From positions 43,642 to 94,701 of the forward strand of contig NZ_QBKZ01000003.1 in NCBI RefSeq assembly GCF_003056725.1: a stretch of DNA of 51,060 nt. The letters run 5' to 3'. The notes beneath the pieces are model-generated. The model was not told the DNA's origin, made no database searches, and saw nothing but the letters and a program-made list of their open reading frames with translations. Position 1 is the first letter of the stretch. Each line of letters begins with the position of its first letter. The stretch comes from Mangrovicoccus ximenensis (GTDB lineage Bacteria; Pseudomonadota; Alphaproteobacteria; Rhodobacterales; Rhodobacteraceae). This document shows, in pieces, positions 8,887-17,534 of the stretch. Made by a program: the position numbers and the translations under genes.

Positions 8887-9714
8887 GCGGGACGACGAAG
8901 GCCGCGGGACGGCCGAGGCTCGACATCGACCGGACCCGTGAACGGTCGATTGCATTGGGTTGCGGCCATGCCGCGGAGCATCTCGGCGATGTTCTCGATG
9001 GGGCGCTTGCCAAAGAGATGGCCCCGCATGCCTTCCTTGATCAGTTGGCGGACATCGAATTGCCGGGACGCGAAGAGCGCCGAATTCGCACCGCGCTCAA
9101 ACTCTCGAACCTGCCGTAAGGGCAGACACTCGAGACCTTTGACTTCGCGTTTCAGCCCGCGATCGAGCGGTCGCGCATCGAGACGCTGGCCACCGGCGCC
9201 TGGGTCCGTGGCAATGAGACGGTGTTGCTGCAGGGGCCGCCAGGCGCGGGCAAAACGCACTTGGCCGCCAGCCTCGGGGTGAAAACTGTCCAACTCGGTT
9301 TCCCGGTCCAGTACTACCGCTTCGCCGAGCTGATGACTGCACTTCGGGATGACCCCGGCCTGCCGCCAAGTCGGCTCCGGCGGCGCAAGGACATGTCCAC
9401 GGCGCTCCTGATCATCGACGAATTGGGCTTCGAGGCGATGTGCCGTGAGCAAGCATCGTTCGGGGGCCGCGCTCGGACCTGTGGCGCACGGCCCCTCACT
9501 CTTTCGGCTGGTCACCTACCGCTACGGCCGCGGCGCTATCCTGATCACCACCAACACGAGCGTGCGGGACTGGACGGAACTCCTTGCAGGCGACGAGGTG
9601 CTCGCCACAGCGATCCTGGACCGGCTGCTGCACCGGTCCCACTTCCTCAACATCAAGGGCCGCTCCTACCGGCTCCGAGACCTTGAGGACATCCTGAAGA
9701 AGGAAAGCGCCTGA
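8883..9714 (+). pseudogene. istB: istB helper ATPase remnant, stop and frameshift
   Basis: The ATG at 8883 overlaps the istA stop. The AAA+ features are clear: LLQGPPGAGKTHLAASLG (Walker A) near base 9225, LLIIDELGFEAM (Walker B) near 9408, and ITTNTSVRDW near 9545. An in-frame TAA at 9117-9119 interrupts LSNLP/GQTLETFDF. Near 9460-9500 about 37 extra bases shift the frame; the end (FLNIKGRSYRLRDLEDILK) is in another frame. It normally supplies the ATPase for target choice by IstA, but this copy is inactive. Confidence 0.88.
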
Positions 9715-9865
9715 TCCAACCGCCGCAGGCCGGGCCACGCTCTGATAAATCAGGTCTGCACGTGCCCCGGCCTGCTCGTCGCACCACCCAACCGACCGCG
9801 CCCTGACGAAGAGCAGGATGAGGATTGCGCGACACAAATCGCAAGACTGTGTGTCGCCTTATCCC

Positions 9866-9882
9866 GTAAAACTGGCTGTCGC
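9866..9882 (-). repeat. Right terminal inverted repeat of the IS21-type element
   Basis: This is the reverse complement of 7856-7872 over 17 bases. It is followed by TTGACAGC, which echoes the repeat. Confidence 0.8.
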
Positions 9883-9991
9883 TTGACAGCTGGCGCAGGC
9901 GTCGCCAGCGGTACTCGAGCCGGTGGCGGCGCCTGCGACACCCGCGCCAGCCATGACGCCATCGCCGCCCGTGACGCGGCAGCGGTTCGCC

Positions 9992-10217
9992 GGGCAAAAG
10001 GTCCCCCGGAGCTTTTGCTGAACCTCCTCACTTCCGCCCCGCCGAAACGCCCGGCCTTGGAAGCCGGACACCGCAGGGGCCCGCGCACGCAACGAGATCC
10101 TGAGGGCATCGAAGCATCTGGGCCGGGCACTCTGGCAGAACTGGAGCGGGCACCACCGCCGCAGCACGGTGGAGACATGAGCCGGACCGGGCAAAGGTCC
10201 GGGGGACCTTTTCCCGG
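9992..10217. repeat. Inverted repeat pair around an IS5 fragment
   Basis: The left arm, about 9992-10010 (CGGGCAAAAGGTCCCCCGG), pairs with the right arm, about 10199-10217 (CCGGGGGACCTTTTCCCGG), with one mismatch. The right arm also folds locally with 10187-10200. A relative of the right-hand motif recurs near 35868-35890 beside another IS5 fragment. It may mark an element end or a place where an assembler joined repeats. Confidence 0.5.
10088..10180 (+). pseudogene. IS5-family transposase C-terminal fragment
   Basis: Thirty codons read NEILRASKHLGRALWQNWSG and then HHRRSTVET, followed by TGA. IS5-type transposases carry this as NEALRASK.LGR..W..WSGYHRRS.VETKMH near their C-terminus. Both sides are missing. 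Confidence 0.75.
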
Positions 10218-10298
10218 CGATTGAATGCTCCGCCATGGATGGGCCCGCATCGCGATGCCGCGAGCGCGAGCCCTCCCGCCTGCGTGCCGCCGTGGCGC

Positions 10299-11213
10299 TC
10301 AGTACCGGTCGTAGCGCTCCGCGGGCTGCGGGGTCTTCAGTGCATGGCAACTGCAGTCGCCCGCTGCCGGCAGCCTCGCCGCCGCGCGCAATGCCAGCTC
10401 CGAGCAGAGACGCGACAGCGAGGGCAGCACGCCCTTCTGAAGCAGCGTCCCGCGGCCGCGGTCCATGTAGTCGTTGAAGCCGGCGGTGACGAAGGCGCAG
10501 GGCACGAAGCAGGCGCCGATCTCGCGGCTCAGCGTCGCCTCGGGCGCAATCGAGTGGTTCATCACGTCCGCGCCCATCGAACGGAAGGCGATCGCCTCGG
10601 CGGGCGTGGTCAGGCGCGGGCCATAGGCATGGGCGGCGACCAGCCCCTGCTCGATGCCATGGACCCGGCAGGCGGCGGGCCAGACCCGGCGGGCCTCTTC
10701 GGCCAGCACGGCGGCACAGGAAGCGCAGACGATGGCCTTGCCCGAGGCGTCGAAGCGCTGCCGCCCGGGCAGCAGGGAGTACGGTGTCTGCGTCAGCTCG
10801 ATGATGTCGGCATTGATCACCAGGTCACCCGGCTGGATTGCCTTGTTGAGCGCGCCGATGGTGGAACAGGCGAGGACCCGCTTCACCCCTGCCTGCTGCA
10901 GCACCCAGAAGGCGCGGCGGTGGCATTCATGGTCGATCTCGTCGCGCGGATTGCCGTGCGAATACATGCAGAGCGCGCGCTTGGGCCTGCCTTCGGGCGT
11001 CAGCGCGCCGTCGAATTCGAGGAGCTTCCAGTTCTCGGACGGGCCCCAGGGGGTGTCGTAGGCGAGATCGCGGGCAAGGACGGTGATGCCCTCCATCGCG
11101 AGGTCTTCGGGGAAGGCCAGGCCCCAGTTGGCCGAGCCGGTGATCAGCGCCAAGCCGACCTGCGGGATCGCGGCGGCGCGGGCTTCGGGGGAGATGGCGG
11201 GTTCGGTGGTCAT
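10299..11213 (-). CDS. Purine nucleoside / methylthioadenosine phosphorylase family protein
   Basis: A 304-aa member of the PNP/MTAP branch of nucleoside phosphorylases. The marks are ACSTIGALNKAIQPGDLVI near residue 134 (base- and ribose-binding loop), YGPRLTTPAEAIAFRSMGAD near 217 and HSIAPEATLSREIGACF near 240. The start at 11213 follows AGGGAAAG. It would split a nucleoside with phosphate to free base and ribose-1-phosphate in the cytoplasm. The N-terminus (ITGSANWGL) departs from the usual GGSGLY loop of MTAP, so the substrate may differ. It is the last gene of an ABC importer operon, 13 bases after the second permease gene. This suggests that the imported compound is a nucleoside or that polyamine metabolism supplies MTA. 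Confidence 0.8.
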   Translation of the reverse strand: MTTEPAISPEARAAAIPQVGLALITGSANWGLAFPEDLAMEGITVLARDLAYDTPWGPSENWKLLEFDGALTPEGRPKRALCMYSHGNPRDEIDHECHRRAFWVLQQAGVKRVLACSTIGALNKAIQPGDLVINADIIELTQTPYSLLPGRQRFDASGKAIVCASCAAVLAEEARRVWPAACRVHGIEQGLVAAHAYGPRLTTPAEAIAFRSMGADVMNHSIAPEATLSREIGACFVPCAFVTAGFNDYMDRGRGTLLQKGVLPSLSRLCSELALRAAARLPAAGDCSCHALKTPQPAERYDRY

Positions 11214-11226
11214 GGGTCTTTCCCTG

Positions 11227-12015
11227 TCAGGCCGTCCGGCGCGCATTGACGATCAGCACGATGCCGATGACGAGGACGCTCCAGAGGGTCGAAATGGCGG
11301 CAATGGTCGGGTCGATCTGGTCGCGCAGCGACAGGAACATCAGCTTCGGCAGCGTGGAGTTCTGGCCCGAGGAGACGAAGATGGAGATCACGGCCTCGTC
11401 GAGCGACGTCAGGAAGGCCATGAGCGCGGCGGTCATCAGGGTGAAGGACATCTGCGGCAGCAGGATCTGCACCAGCGCCCGGGCCCAGCCCGCGCCGAGG
11501 CTGCGCGCGGCCGTCACCTGGCCCCAGTCGAAGCGGGCCACGGCCGGCCTGAGCACGATGACCGCGACCGGAATGGCCAGCACCACATGGCCGACCAGAA
11601 TGCCGCCCAGCGTGCCGATGAGGCGCAGCTTGGCCAGCACGAAGAACAGTCCGATCGCCAGCAGGATGCCCGGGATCACCGACGGTGCCAGAACGTAGCC
11701 GCCGAGCGCCTTCGCCGATCTGCCGCCGATCCGGTCCATCGCCACGCAGGCCAGGAGCGCCGAAGGGACGGCCAGCGCCGCAGTCAGCACGCCCAGGATC
11801 AGCGAGGTCCTCAGCGCCGCCATCCACGTGGCCGAGCCGAAGAAGGTCTGGTACCAGCGCAGCGAGAATTCCCGCGGCGGGAATTCCAGCAGGTCGGAGG
11901 CCGAGAAGGAGATCGGGATGACGATCAGCGTCGGCAGGATCAGGAAGGCAAGCACCGCGCCCGCGTAGATCCACAGCCCCGCGCGGAAGCCGCGGGCGTC
12001 GAAAGCGTCAAGCAT
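11227..12015 (-). CDS. ABC transporter permease, PotC type
   Basis: A 262-aa inner-membrane permease with about six helices. It begins LWIYAGAVLAFLILPTLIVI and has SFSASDLLEFPPREFSLRWY after the first helix, as in PotC proteins. The coupling loop EAA-type motif AARSLGAGWARALVQILLP lies near residue 168. It overlaps the end of the first permease gene by eight bases. The two permeases plus the ATPase and binding protein make a complete type-I importer. Confidence 0.92.
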   Translation of the reverse strand: MLDAFDARGFRAGLWIYAGAVLAFLILPTLIVIPISFSASDLLEFPPREFSLRWYQTFFGSATWMAALRTSLILGVLTAALAVPSALLACVAMDRIGGRSAKALGGYVLAPSVIPGILLAIGLFFVLAKLRLIGTLGGILVGHVVLAIPVAVIVLRPAVARFDWGQVTAARSLGAGWARALVQILLPQMSFTLMTAALMAFLTSLDEAVISIFVSSGQNSTLPKLMFLSLRDQIDPTIAAISTLWSVLVIGIVLIVNARRTA

Positions 12016-12925
12016 GGGTCTTTCCTTTCCGGCCGATCAGCCGCCGCGCCGCCGCCAGCATCGCCGCCGCCATGGCGACGAGGATCAGCAGCAGCACGCC
12101 GAGCGCCGAGGCCTGGCCCCAGTCCTGGAAGGTCGACATGACCTTCTCGATGCGGATTGCCACCGGGCTGACCTGGCCGCCGCCCAGCACGGCGGGAGTG
12201 ATGAAGAAGCCGAGCGTGTAGATGAAGACGATCATCGCGCCCGAGCGGATGCCCCCCGCCGAAAGCGGAAGAACGACGGTCGCCAGCGTCCGGGGCAGGC
12301 TGGCCCCCATGCTGGCGGCGGCGCGGATGGCGTTGCCGTCGATGTCGCGCATCGCGGCATAGACCGGCAGCACGAAGAGCGGCAGCATGAAATGCACCAT
12401 GCCGATCAGCGTGCCGGTGAAGTTGTAGACCAGCGCCAGCGGCTCGGAGGCAATGCCGGTTCCGGTCAGCGCCTGGTTCACCAGCCCGTCGCGGCGCAGC
12501 AGCACCAGCCAGCCATAGGTGCGCACGAGGATCGAGGTCCAGAGCGGCAGCATGACGAGGATCAGCAGGCGGTTCGCGATCTTCGGCGGCGCCGAGGCCA
12601 GCGCCAGCGCCAGCGGGATGCCGAGCGCCATGCACAGCACCAGCGTCGCGCCCGAAAGCTCGACCGTGGTCCAGACGGATTTCCAGGTCAGGGCGCTCGA
12701 CAGCAGCTTCTCCCAGTTGGCGAGGGTGAACTCTCCGCGCAGCGTCATGACGCTCTGGCGCAGGATCCAGAAGATCGGCAGCATGGCGCAGAGCCCGACC
12801 AGCAGCAGCGCCGGCAGCGACAGCGACAGGAAGAAGGCGCGCTCGCGCCTGGCATCGCGGCGCAGTCCGGCGCGGGTGTCCCGGTCCGGGGTTGCGGGGG
12901 CGGTCATCGCGGCAGTTCCGGTCAT
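12008..12925 (-). CDS. ABC transporter permease, PotB type
   Basis: A 305-aa permease. A charged N-terminal tail of about 30 residues precedes the first helix (LSLPALLLVGLCAMLPIFWI). The family loop RAAASMGASLPRTLATVVLP, near residue 202, is the EAA-like contact with the ATPase. The start at 12925 gives an ATGA overlap with the ATPase stop; a second ATG at 12907 is possible. PotB/C-type permeases move polyamines, iron complexes or small organic acids. The cargo is not visible. Confidence 0.92.
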   Translation of the reverse strand: MTGTAAMTAPATPDRDTRAGLRRDARRERAFFLSLSLPALLLVGLCAMLPIFWILRQSVMTLRGEFTLANWEKLLSSALTWKSVWTTVELSGATLVLCMALGIPLALALASAPPKIANRLLILVMLPLWTSILVRTYGWLVLLRRDGLVNQALTGTGIASEPLALVYNFTGTLIGMVHFMLPLFVLPVYAAMRDIDGNAIRAAASMGASLPRTLATVVLPLSAGGIRSGAMIVFIYTLGFFITPAVLGGGQVSPVAIRIEKVMSTFQDWGQASALGVLLLILVAMAAAMLAAARRLIGRKGKTHA

Positions 12926-13971
12926 GCCGCCTCCGGCTCCGGGGCCGGGATCGGATGGGCATGGCGGCGCGCGGCGAAGGCGGCCACCGGATCGCCGGGC
13001 GACAGTTCCTCGCAGCCTTCCGAGCGTGCCGAGGGGATCGACATCATCAGCTCGCGGCCCGACGGCAGTTCCACCTGCAGGAGCCAGTTCTCGCCGCGAT
13101 AGGCCTTGCCCGCGAGACGGCCGTCGAGCCGGATGCCGTCCGGACCGCAATCCGCCGGATCGAGATGCAGGTTTTCGGCCCGTACCATCAGCGTCGCTGC
13201 GGAAGACAGCGTGCCGCCGTCGGCCGCGCGGCAGTCGCCGCCCGCCAGGATGTTGGCCTCGCCCATGAATTCGGCGACGAATCCCGAGCCGGGGCGGCAA
13301 TAGATGTCCTGCGGCGCGTCGATCTGGCGGATGCGCCCGTCCTTCATGACGGCGATCCGGTCGGACATGGTCAGCGCCTCGCGCTGGTCGTGGGTGACAT
13401 AGATCGTGGTGATGCCCAGGTCGTCATGCAGGCGGCGGATCTCCAGCTGCATGTGCTCGCGCAGGTTCTTGTCGAGCGCGGAAAGCGGCTCGTCCATCAG
13501 CATGATCCGCGGTTCGAAGACGATGGCGCGGGCCAGCGCCACGCGTTGGCGCTGGCCGCCCGACAGCTGCGAGATGTCCCGCCCGGCGAAGGCGCCGAGC
13601 TTGACCCGCTCGAGCGCGGACATGGCCCGCTCGCGCGCCTCCCGGCGGGACACCCTGCGCAGCCTGAGCGGGTATTCGACATTCGCCAGGACATCCATGT
13701 GCGGGAAGAGCGCGTAGTTCTGGAAGACGATGCCGATGTCGCGGCGGTTCGGCGCCAGCCGCGTGACGTCGCGGTCGCCGATCAGGATGCGCCCGGCCTC
13801 GGGGCGCACGAAGCCCGCCAGCGCCATCAGGAGCGTGGTCTTGCCGGAGCCCGAGGGCCCCAGCAGCGTCAGGAACTCGCCCGGGCGGATCGCCAGCGAG
13901 ACATCGTCGAGCGCGACATAGTCCCCGTAGGTCTTGCGCAGCGCGTCGAGCGTGATCGGAAGCGGTGCCAT
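12922..13971 (-). CDS. ABC transporter ATP-binding protein, PotA type
   Basis: A 349-aa protein with an N-terminal nucleotide-binding domain and a C-terminal TOBE-like domain. It shows GPSGSGKTT (Walker A, near residue 38), the Q-loop in VFQNYALFPHMDV, LSGGQRQRVALARA (signature), RIMLMDEPLSALD (Walker B) and VTHDQREAL (switch His). The regulatory end (about 255-349) includes MVRAENLHL. The ATG at 13971 follows GGGAGAA and gives the standard start; the open frame upstream is antisense to the binding-protein gene. It is 14 bases downstream of the binding-protein gene. Confidence 0.95.
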   Translation of the reverse strand: MAPLPITLDALRKTYGDYVALDDVSLAIRPGEFLTLLGPSGSGKTTLLMALAGFVRPEAGRILIGDRDVTRLAPNRRDIGIVFQNYALFPHMDVLANVEYPLRLRRVSRREARERAMSALERVKLGAFAGRDISQLSGGQRQRVALARAIVFEPRIMLMDEPLSALDKNLREHMQLEIRRLHDDLGITTIYVTHDQREALTMSDRIAVMKDGRIRQIDAPQDIYCRPGSGFVAEFMGEANILAGGDCRAADGGTLSSAATLMVRAENLHLDPADCGPDGIRLDGRLAGKAYRGENWLLQVELPSGRELMMSIPSARSEGCEELSPGDPVAAFAARRHAHPIPAPEPEAA

Positions 13972-13985
13972 GGTTCTCCCCCGGC

Positions 13986-15029
13986 TCAGCGGTTCATCAT
14001 CTCGTCGAAGGCGATCTGCGCCTCCTGGCCATGCGCGACCCACCAGGCGGGATCGGAATAGACCGAGCTTCCGGCATTGGCGGGTGCGGTGGCGAGGAGC
14101 TCCAGCCGGTCTTCCGGGATCAGGCCGGTCTCGTAGGCCGCCGGGTTGACCGGGCCGTAGAGGATATGGTCGGTCAGCCGCGCCTCGCGCTCGGCCGTGG
14201 TCATCGCGGCGATCAGCTTCATCGCCTCTTCGGGATGCGGCGCCCCGGCCGGAACCGCGAGGCAGTCGGTGCCGATCACCGATCCCGCGAAGGTGTAGCC
14301 GGCCGCCCCCCCATCGGCGGCGGCATTGGCCGCGCGGCCGTTCCAGGTCACCACCAGATCGGCCTCGCCATCCTTCAGAAGCTGCGTCGACTGCGCGCCC
14401 GAGCTCCACCAGACGGCGACATCGGGCTTCAGCTCCTCGAGCCGCGCGATGGCGCGCGCCAGCCCGTCCCCGCTTTCCAGCACGTCATAGACTTCGTCCG
14501 GCGCGACGCCCTCGGACAGGAGCGCGATTTCCAGCAGGTCCTGGGCATTGGCGCGCAGCGCCCGGCGGCCCGGGAAGGTCTCGGTGTCCCAGAAATCCGC
14601 CCAGCTCCGCGGCGGGGCGTCGCCGAAGGTCTCCGTGTTCCAGGCCATCACCGTGCCGTAGCTGTCGAACGGATGGCAGTAATCGTTCCGCGCGCCTTCG
14701 GGCAGGCCGTCGATATCGACGATCTCCGGGTCGAGCGGTTCCAGAAGGTCCATGGTCGCGGCCTGCGCAGCCTCGAGCGAGCCCATCTGGATCACGTCGG
14801 TGGAGACTGCGCCCGACATCACCTGCATGCGCAGCGCGGCGAGGCTGTCGCTCTGGCTGTCCTCGCGCATCTCGAAGCCCAGTTCGGCCGCCGCCGGAGC
14901 CCAGAGGGCGTCACGCAGCGCGGCGCCGTAATCGCCGCCCGAGGTGGTGATGGTCAGCGTCTGGGCGGCCAGCGGGCTTGCCAGGGCCATGGCAAGCGCC
15001 GCGGAGGGCAGGCAGCGGGAAAGGTTCAT
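13986..15029 (-). CDS. ABC transporter substrate-binding protein, PotD type
   Basis: A 347-aa periplasmic protein with signal peptide MNLSRCLPSAALAMALASPL and likely cleavage at AAQ-TL. The mature part begins LTITTSGGDYGAALRDALW, typical of the polyamine/thiamine-like binding cluster. It contains SYGTVMAWNTETFGDAPPRS near residue 123 and GRRALRANAQDLLEIALL near 154. It is the first gene of the importer operon. The divergent LacI-family gene and the palindrome at 15090 suggest ligand-controlled expression. The ligand is unknown; the operon's phosphorylase suggests a nucleoside-related or polyamine compound. Confidence 0.9.
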   Translation of the reverse strand: MNLSRCLPSAALAMALASPLAAQTLTITTSGGDYGAALRDALWAPAAAELGFEMREDSQSDSLAALRMQVMSGAVSTDVIQMGSLEAAQAATMDLLEPLDPEIVDIDGLPEGARNDYCHPFDSYGTVMAWNTETFGDAPPRSWADFWDTETFPGRRALRANAQDLLEIALLSEGVAPDEVYDVLESGDGLARAIARLEELKPDVAVWWSSGAQSTQLLKDGEADLVVTWNGRAANAAADGGAAGYTFAGSVIGTDCLAVPAGAPHPEEAMKLIAAMTTAEREARLTDHILYGPVNPAAYETGLIPEDRLELLATAPANAGSSVYSDPAWWVAHGQEAQIAFDEMMNR

Positions 15030-15089
15030 CGGGCACCCCTGTCAGGTCTGGTGTTGTCTCTAAGCGCGGCGAGTCTGCCGCCTTTCTTC

Positions 15090-15109
15090 GAATCGTAACG
15101 TTACGATTC
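15090..15109. promoter_or_regulatory. Perfect 20-bp palindrome, likely LacI-family operator
   Basis: GAATCGTAACGTTACGATTC is self-complementary over all 20 bases, with a central CG as in LacI/GalR operators. It lies 61 bases upstream of the ABC binding-protein start and about 175 bases upstream of the LacI-family start. That suits repression of the transporter and perhaps autoregulation. Direct observation: the palindrome. Inference: that the adjacent repressor binds it. Confidence 0.75.
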
Positions 15110-15283
15110 CGAAAAAACGCGATGTCGGGAAGTTATTCGTTAGCCTGCAATCGATCTTTCCAGTCAAACCCGCCGCGTCTGCCTTAATTTTGCGCAACCG
15201 CTTGCAATCTGCCCAAGGGGCATCTTTCCTTCCCCGCAAGGCGCGGGCAATCTGGCGGATGACCCCCGCCTTCCGGAGACGAC

Positions 15284-16297
15284 ATGACCTCTGCCCGCCC
15301 CAATCTCCGCCAGATCGCCGACAGCCTCGGGCTCTCGGTGACCACCGTGTCGCGCGCGCTGAAGGACGGGCCCGAGGTCCACCCGAAGACCGTTGCGCGG
15401 GTCAAGGCCGCAGCCGAGGCAGCGGGCTATGTGCCCAACCTGCGCGGCCTGGCGCTGCGCACCGGCCGGACGCACGGGATCACCGCGGTGCTGCCGCTGG
15501 AAGCGCGCGCCTACCTCTCGGACATCGCGCGGCTGCCGCTGATCGAGGGCATGACCGTCGCCGCCCGGGCGCGCGGCTACACGCTGGCGATCCAGTCGCC
15601 GCTGCCCGAGGAGGACACGCTCGAGGCGCTGCGCAAGATCGTCCATCTGGGCGCGTCTGACGGGGTCATCATCACCCGCATGACCCGGGACGACCGCCGC
15701 GTCGCCTGGCTGGAACAGAACGGCGTCCCCTTTGCCAGCTTCGGGCGGTCCGCGGGCGAGAGCCGGCATGCCTATGTCGATATCGACAATTTCCGGATCG
15801 CGCGGGAGGCCGCGGCGCATCTTCTCCGGGCCGGGCACCGCCGCATCGCGCTGCAGCTGCTGGCCGGCGCGGATGTCAGCAGCGGCGACCGCCTGGCCGG
15901 ATATGACGCCGCCCTGGCGGCTGCCGGGATCGCGCCGGATCCGGCGCTGGTCGGGCAGGACGATTTCAGCCTGGAGGCCAGCCAGATTTCCTTCGCACGG
16001 ATGCTCGACCGGCCGGATCCGCCAAGCGCGCTGATCTGCGCCAGCGAGCTGGGTCTCCTTGGCGCGATCGCCGCATTGCGCCAGCGCGGGCTCGTCCCCG
16101 GCGAGGATGTGGCCTTAATCTCGCGCGACAATACCCGGCTTTCCGGCTACCTTGCGCTGCCGGTCCTGGCACATCGCGTCGATATGGCGCTTGCGGGCAG
16201 GAAACTGGTCGAGGCCCTGCTGGGCCGCATCGAGCGGCCGGCCGATCCGCCGATCCAGGAGGTCATCGGACCGGGTCCGCTCGGGCCGGCAAGCTGA
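15284..16297 (+). CDS. LacI-family transcriptional repressor
   Basis: A 337-aa protein of full family length. The N-terminal helix-turn-helix reads LRQIADSLGLSVTTVSRALK, followed by the hinge helix near YVPNLRGLALRTGRT. The sugar-binding-like domain follows: VDIDNFRIAREAAAHLLRAGH, RLAGYDAALAAAG and AALRQRGLVPGEDVALISRD. The start follows GGAGACGAC. It diverges from the ABC/phosphorylase operon and probably controls it through the palindrome at 15090-15109. The effector is unknown; purine- or sugar-type ligands are usual. Confidence 0.93.
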   Translation: MTSARPNLRQIADSLGLSVTTVSRALKDGPEVHPKTVARVKAAAEAAGYVPNLRGLALRTGRTHGITAVLPLEARAYLSDIARLPLIEGMTVAARARGYTLAIQSPLPEEDTLEALRKIVHLGASDGVIITRMTRDDRRVAWLEQNGVPFASFGRSAGESRHAYVDIDNFRIAREAAAHLLRAGHRRIALQLLAGADVSSGDRLAGYDAALAAAGIAPDPALVGQDDFSLEASQISFARMLDRPDPPSALICASELGLLGAIAALRQRGLVPGEDVALISRDNTRLSGYLALPVLAHRVDMALAGRKLVEALLGRIERPADPPIQEVIGPGPLGPAS

Positions 16298-16660
16298 GGG
16301 CCGTGCAGATGAGCTACCGGGATGACCTGCCTTCCCGCTGACCTTCGGCCATCCTCGCGGGCATGGGCGGAGAGAGGGGCATCTGAGGGACACATGGGGT
16401 GCCGGTCCGGGCAAGCTGCAGCCTCGCGGGGCTGGACGGAGCCGGGGCAGCCGTGTTCCGCAAGCCTCTCCCGCGGCATCGCCTGCCCGAAGTTCCGGCC
16501 GGGCCTCCGCGCTGCGTAGTTGCGATGCAGGCTTGCGGCAGCGCGCATCGCATCGGGCGCTTCCGTCCCGGGAAAGGGCACGCGCCTCGGCTGATGCCGC
16601 CGCGACATCCGGCCTTGTCCGAAGATTCACGGCGGGACGGATCGCGGTTCCATCCGGCAG
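16298..16660. other. Gene-free spacer
   Basis: 363 bases follow the LacI-family stop. Short GC-rich open frames occur on both strands, but none has recognisable sequence or a good ribosome site. In Rhodobacterales pdxJ often sits just before acpS. It is absent here, so DNA may have been lost or joined in this interval. Confidence 0.45.
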
Positions 16661-17068
16661 ATGGCATCCCCCGCGGCCGGACGGCCGGGACGCCGGGACG
16701 ATCTCCGAAGCCGCGACGCATCGGCGACGCCCTTCGCCGCGATCAAGCCGGAAGAGCCGCTCGATCTTTCACCCCTGCGCCGGGCGCGGCTGGTCAATCG
16801 GGGCCGGAACCGGGCGCCACCTTGTCCGGAGCCCTCCGAGGCGCTGCTGCGCCGCACCGCGCTGTCGATGGCGCTCTGGGGCACGGCGACCTTCCTGATG
16901 CTCGGCGTCTTCGCGGTCGTGGCGGCGGGCGGCGATCTGGCGGCACTGCCGCCGGGGCTGTGGATGTCGATCCTGGCGACCGTGGCGATCTATGCCGCGA
17001 CGCTGCTGATCGTCGGCTATCTCCTGTTCGGCGCGGTCGCGCGCCGCGTCGCGGCCGATCGCGCATGA
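16661..17068 (+). CDS. Small membrane protein upstream of acpS
   Basis: An open frame of 135 codons whose stop overlaps the acpS start (ATGA). The second half is convincing: [19 protein letters not shown].. then a second hydrophobic span [20 protein letters not shown] and a basic tail. This makes a two-helix inner-membrane protein. The first ~55 residues are Arg/Pro-rich and look less like coding sequence, so the true start may be later, near 16820. I do not recognise a family. The tight overlap implies co-translation with acpS. Confidence 0.6.
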   Translation: MASPAAGRPGRRDDLRSRDASATPFAAIKPEEPLDLSPLRRARLVNRGRNRAPPCPEPSEALLRRTALSMALWGTATFLMLGVFAVVAAGGDLAALPPGLWMSILATVAIYAATLLIVGYLLFGAVARRVAADRA

Positions 17069-17523
17069 TCCTCGGCATCGGCTCGGACCTGGCCAATATC
17101 GAGCGGATCGCGGGCACGCTGGAGCGCTTCGGCGACCGGTTCAAGACGCGGGTCTTCACCGAGACCGAGCGCGCCAAGGCCGAGCGCCGCGCCGATGTGG
17201 CGGGCACCTATGCCAAGCGGTGGGCGGCCAAGGAGGCCTGTTCCAAGGCGCTCGGCACCGGGCTGGCCATGGGCATCTCGTGGAAGGACATGGCGGTGCG
17301 CAACATCGCCACCGGCCAGCCGGTGATGGAACTGACCGGCTGGGCCGCCGAGCGGCTGGCCGAGATGACGCCGCCCGGGCACGAGGCGGTGGTGCATGTC
17401 ACGCTGACCGACGACCATCCCTGGGCCCAGGCCTTCGTGGTGATCGAGGCCCGTCCCCTGGCCGGGGGCGGCGCGCTTGACACCGCCCCGGCCTCCCCCC
17501 AAGAAACGCCGCATCAGGACTGA
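17065..17523 (+). CDS. acpS: Holo-[acyl-carrier-protein] synthase
   Basis: A 152-aa protein. [15 protein letters not shown] carries the magnesium-binding Asp at residue 8. [16 protein letters not shown] near residue 52 carries the catalytic Glu-Lys pair. It moves 4'-phosphopantetheine from CoA to acyl carrier protein. The C-terminus extends about 20 residues past the family core and is Ala/Pro/Thr-rich. The gene is followed after 11 bases by lepB in the usual alphaproteobacterial order. Confidence 0.96.
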   Translation: MILGIGSDLANIERIAGTLERFGDRFKTRVFTETERAKAERRADVAGTYAKRWAAKEACSKALGTGLAMGISWKDMAVRNIATGQPVMELTGWAAERLAEMTPPGHEAVVHVTLTDDHPWAQAFVVIEARPLAGGGALDTAPASPQETPHQD

Positions 17524-17534
17524 AAGGACACTGC

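Larger units (their letters stand above)
7856..9882 (+). mobile_element. Decayed IS21-family insertion sequence
   Basis: Matching 17-bp ends bound istA and istB remnants in the correct order, giving an element of about 2.0 kb. Intact IS21 elements are usually 2.0-2.5 kb. Both genes are broken: istA lacks its catalytic core, and istB has an in-frame stop and a frameshift. The element can no longer move by itself. I could not find a clean target-site duplication. The right-hand part (9715-9865) is noncoding. Confidence 0.8.
9883..10298. other. Noncoding debris with an IS5 fragment and inverted repeats
   Basis: This stretch separates the IS21 remnant from the phosphorylase gene. It holds the IS5 fragment at 10088-10180 and the inverted-repeat pair listed separately. 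No intact gene is present; the open frames here are low-complexity and match nothing I know. Confidence 0.6.

Noticed and set aside
7856..9882. Active IS21 element
   Set aside because: Both istA and istB carry disabling lesions.
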